Shown one piece after another: positions 5,369-6,020 of a stretch of DNA of 6,020 bases; within the stretch, counting starts at the first letter, position 1; the number at the start of each line of letters is the position of its first letter. The notes under the pieces are model-generated. The model was not told the origin of the DNA. It saw nothing but the letters and a program-made list of their open reading frames with translations, and searched no databases. Origin of the DNA: Flavobacteriales bacterium UBA5081 (GTDB taxonomy: Bacteria > Bacteroidota > Bacteroidia > Flavobacteriales_E > Vicingaceae); the NCBI GenBank assembly GCA_002415785.1, contig DIAJ01000019.1:1-6020 (forward strand). The letters run 5' to 3'. The translations under genes and the position numbers were made by a program.

Positions 5369-5865
5369 TGTCAAGCGAAAAAGCAAAACAACGAACCTCT
5401 AACAAAGTCATGAAAAAAATGAAGGAACAAAAAATGGAATTTAATACAGAAAATAAAGTAGTAAAACTTTGTGCCGAAGGAATGGAGTTTGAAGGAAAAG
5501 GAGAAAACGAAAAGGCAAGTGAAATATTTGAAAGGGCGTGGAACTTATCGCAAAACGATTTTGAAAAATTCACTTCGGCTCATTATGTTGCTCGACACCA
5601 AAAATCGATTGCCGAAAAACTAAAATGGGACGAAAAGGCACTAAATTTTGCTCTGAAAATTAATGATAAAACGATAAAAGGAACTTTGCCCTCTTTGTAT
5701 TTGAATATCGGAAAGTGTTATGAAGATATGAATGATTTTGATAATGCCCGATTAAACTATATTACCGGAGAAACCTATTTTGAGTTTTTGCCGAGTGATG
5801 GATATGGGAATATGATAAAAAAAGGTATTGAAAGTGGAATTGAACGTATTAACCAACAAAACTGA
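5368..5865 (+). CDS. Tetratricopeptide-repeat (TPR) protein
   Basis: A 165-residue protein made largely of helix pairs of TPR type: about 31-64 (VVKLCAEGMEFEGKGENEKA, then SEIFERAWNL), 68-101 (YVARHQKS...WDEKALNFALKI) and 107-140 (LYLNIGKCYEDMNDFDNARL). It would serve as a protein-binding scaffold; no catalytic motif is visible. The first ATG shares a base with the VOC stop. The initial 22 residues are highly charged and lie outside the repeats, and Met23 (5434) begins the recognisable domain after an A-rich leader, so the shorter start is a serious alternative. The DNA encoding the extra N-terminus contains CTAACAAAGT (5399-5408), identical to the left core of the terminal site, which hints at a fused former junction. 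It is the last gene of unit 2 and ends 12 bases before the attC-like site. Confidence 0.8.
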   Translation: MSSEKAKQRTSNKVMKKMKEQKMEFNTENKVVKLCAEGMEFEGKGENEKASEIFERAWNLSQNDFEKFTSAHYVARHQKSIAEKLKWDEKALNFALKINDKTIKGTLPSLYLNIGKCYEDMNDFDNARLNYITGETYFEFLPSDGYGNMIKKGIESGIERINQQN

Positions 5866-5877
5866 AAAGAATAACGA

Positions 5878-6013
5878 CCCGCTAACAAAGTGTATAGTTA
5901 ATGGCGGTTTAAGTGCTTTTATTCAATGATTTAACACTTATCGAGCCAAGTACTAAAATGCAAGCTAGGTGCTTCAAAATCCGCCACTAACCATACACAA
6001 ACCGTTGTATTCC
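5878..6013 (+). repeat. Complete attC-like site closing unit 2
   Basis: A palindrome of about 135 bases. Its left inner arm GTGTATAGTTAATGGCGG (5890-5907) pairs with the right arm CCGCCACTAACCATACAC (5981-5998) at 16 of 18 positions. The outer spacers are unequal: AAA on the left and five bases on the right. The left core is CCCGCTAAC (5878-5886) and the right core is CGTTGTATTCC (6003-6013), with the inferred crossover between 6004 and 6005. A secondary stem, TAAGTG (5910-5915) with CACTTA (5935-5940), lies inside. The right arm resembles that at the start of the window, so this family differs in stem sequence from the site at 1581-1720 but shares its layout. I recall similar repeats as frequent in Bacteroidota accessory DNA, but could not check this. 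Confidence 0.65.
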
Positions 6014-6020
6014 ATTGCTT

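Larger units (their letters stand above)
1712..6004 (+). mobile_element. Cassette-like unit 2: seven-gene MarR/Arr resistance unit
   Basis: This stretch of about 4.3 kb lies between two attC-like sites and holds seven genes, all on one strand. Its first bases (core GTTAGCGGG, 1711-1719) are the perfect 9-base inverted repeat of the left core of its own terminal site (CCCGCTAAC, 5878-5886), as expected if the unit circularises at G^TT. It carries its own promoter (1808-1815). Most integron cassettes carry one or two genes, so this is exceptionally large. It may be a composite formed by loss of internal sites. Possible traces of one are CTAACAAAGT at 5399-5408 and the small inverted repeats at 2774-2800. 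No integrase or transposase gene is present. Confidence 0.5.

Noticed and set aside
5059..5573. Minus-strand open frames at 5059-5292 and 5346-5573
   Set aside because: They are antisense to the well-supported VOC and TPR genes, and no domain or start signal is seen.
5368..5865. rRNA adenine methyltransferase, a label I recall being attached to similar small proteins
   Set aside because: No S-adenosylmethionine-binding motif is present; the sequence is plainly helical-repeat TPR.
1581..6013. Classical class 1-type attC sites
   Set aside because: The cores GTTAGCNG and GTTGTATT do not satisfy the GTTRRRY consensus and no intI or attI is in the window. They are therefore called attC-like, not attC.
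1..6020. CRISPR array or insertion sequence
   Set aside because: The three palindromes are kilobases apart and differ in stem sequence. There are no short regularly spaced repeats, no transposase and no target-site duplications that I can see.

Overview
The window is AT-rich DNA, all coding on the + strand. It most likely comes from a member of the Bacteroidota (Flavobacteriia, Cytophagia, Chitinophagia or a relative). The reasons are a perfect Bacteroidota-type -7 box (TAnnTTTG) ahead of the marR-like gene, A-rich rather than Shine-Dalgarno-like leaders before the starts, and the protein families present. The taxon is inferred from style, not from a marker gene.

Layout: the DNA divides into two complete cassette-like units bounded by three integron attC-like palindromic sites: the right arm of one at 1-30, a complete one at 1581-1720 and a complete one at 5878-6013. 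Unit 1 (about 22-1711) holds two genes: a cytoplasmic trypsin-like protease (46-837) and a small protein with two N-terminal membrane helices (883-1599), whose stop codon lies inside the second site. Unit 2 (about 1712-6004) holds seven genes: a MarR-family regulator (1844-2305) with its own promoter and palindromic operator, a rifamycin ADP-ribosyltransferase arr (2314-2751), and then a tightly coupled run of an HTH plus pentapeptide-repeat protein (2837-3808), an alpha/beta hydrolase-fold protein lacking the usual catalytic His (3805-4587), a DUF1801 protein (4584-4955), a VOC/glyoxalase-fold protein (4955-5368) and a TPR protein (5368-5865). The last four junctions overlap by 1 or 4 bases.

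The most notable signal is in the ends of the units. Each unit begins with a sequence that is the exact reverse complement of the left core of its own terminal site: GTTAGCAGCA at 21-30 against TGCTGCTAAC at 1581-1590 for unit 1, and GTTAGCGGG at 1711-1719 against CCCGCTAAC at 5878-5886 for unit 2. As they lie in the array, the two sides of a given site match less well. Integron gene cassettes leave this signature, because the pairing is perfect only in the circularised cassette when recombination occurs at G^TT. The cores (GTTAGCNGC) do not fit the classical GTTRRRY consensus, no integrase is in the window, and unit 2 is very large for a cassette. This may therefore be a divergent integron-like system.

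Functionally, unit 2 reads as a MarR-controlled resistance/stress operon led by arr. Unit 1 has the look of a protease plus membrane effector module and could be a defence or toxicity cassette, but that is inference only. No stretch longer than 300 bases lacks a gene; the largest gap (1600-1843) is filled by the attC-like hairpin and the marR promoter.
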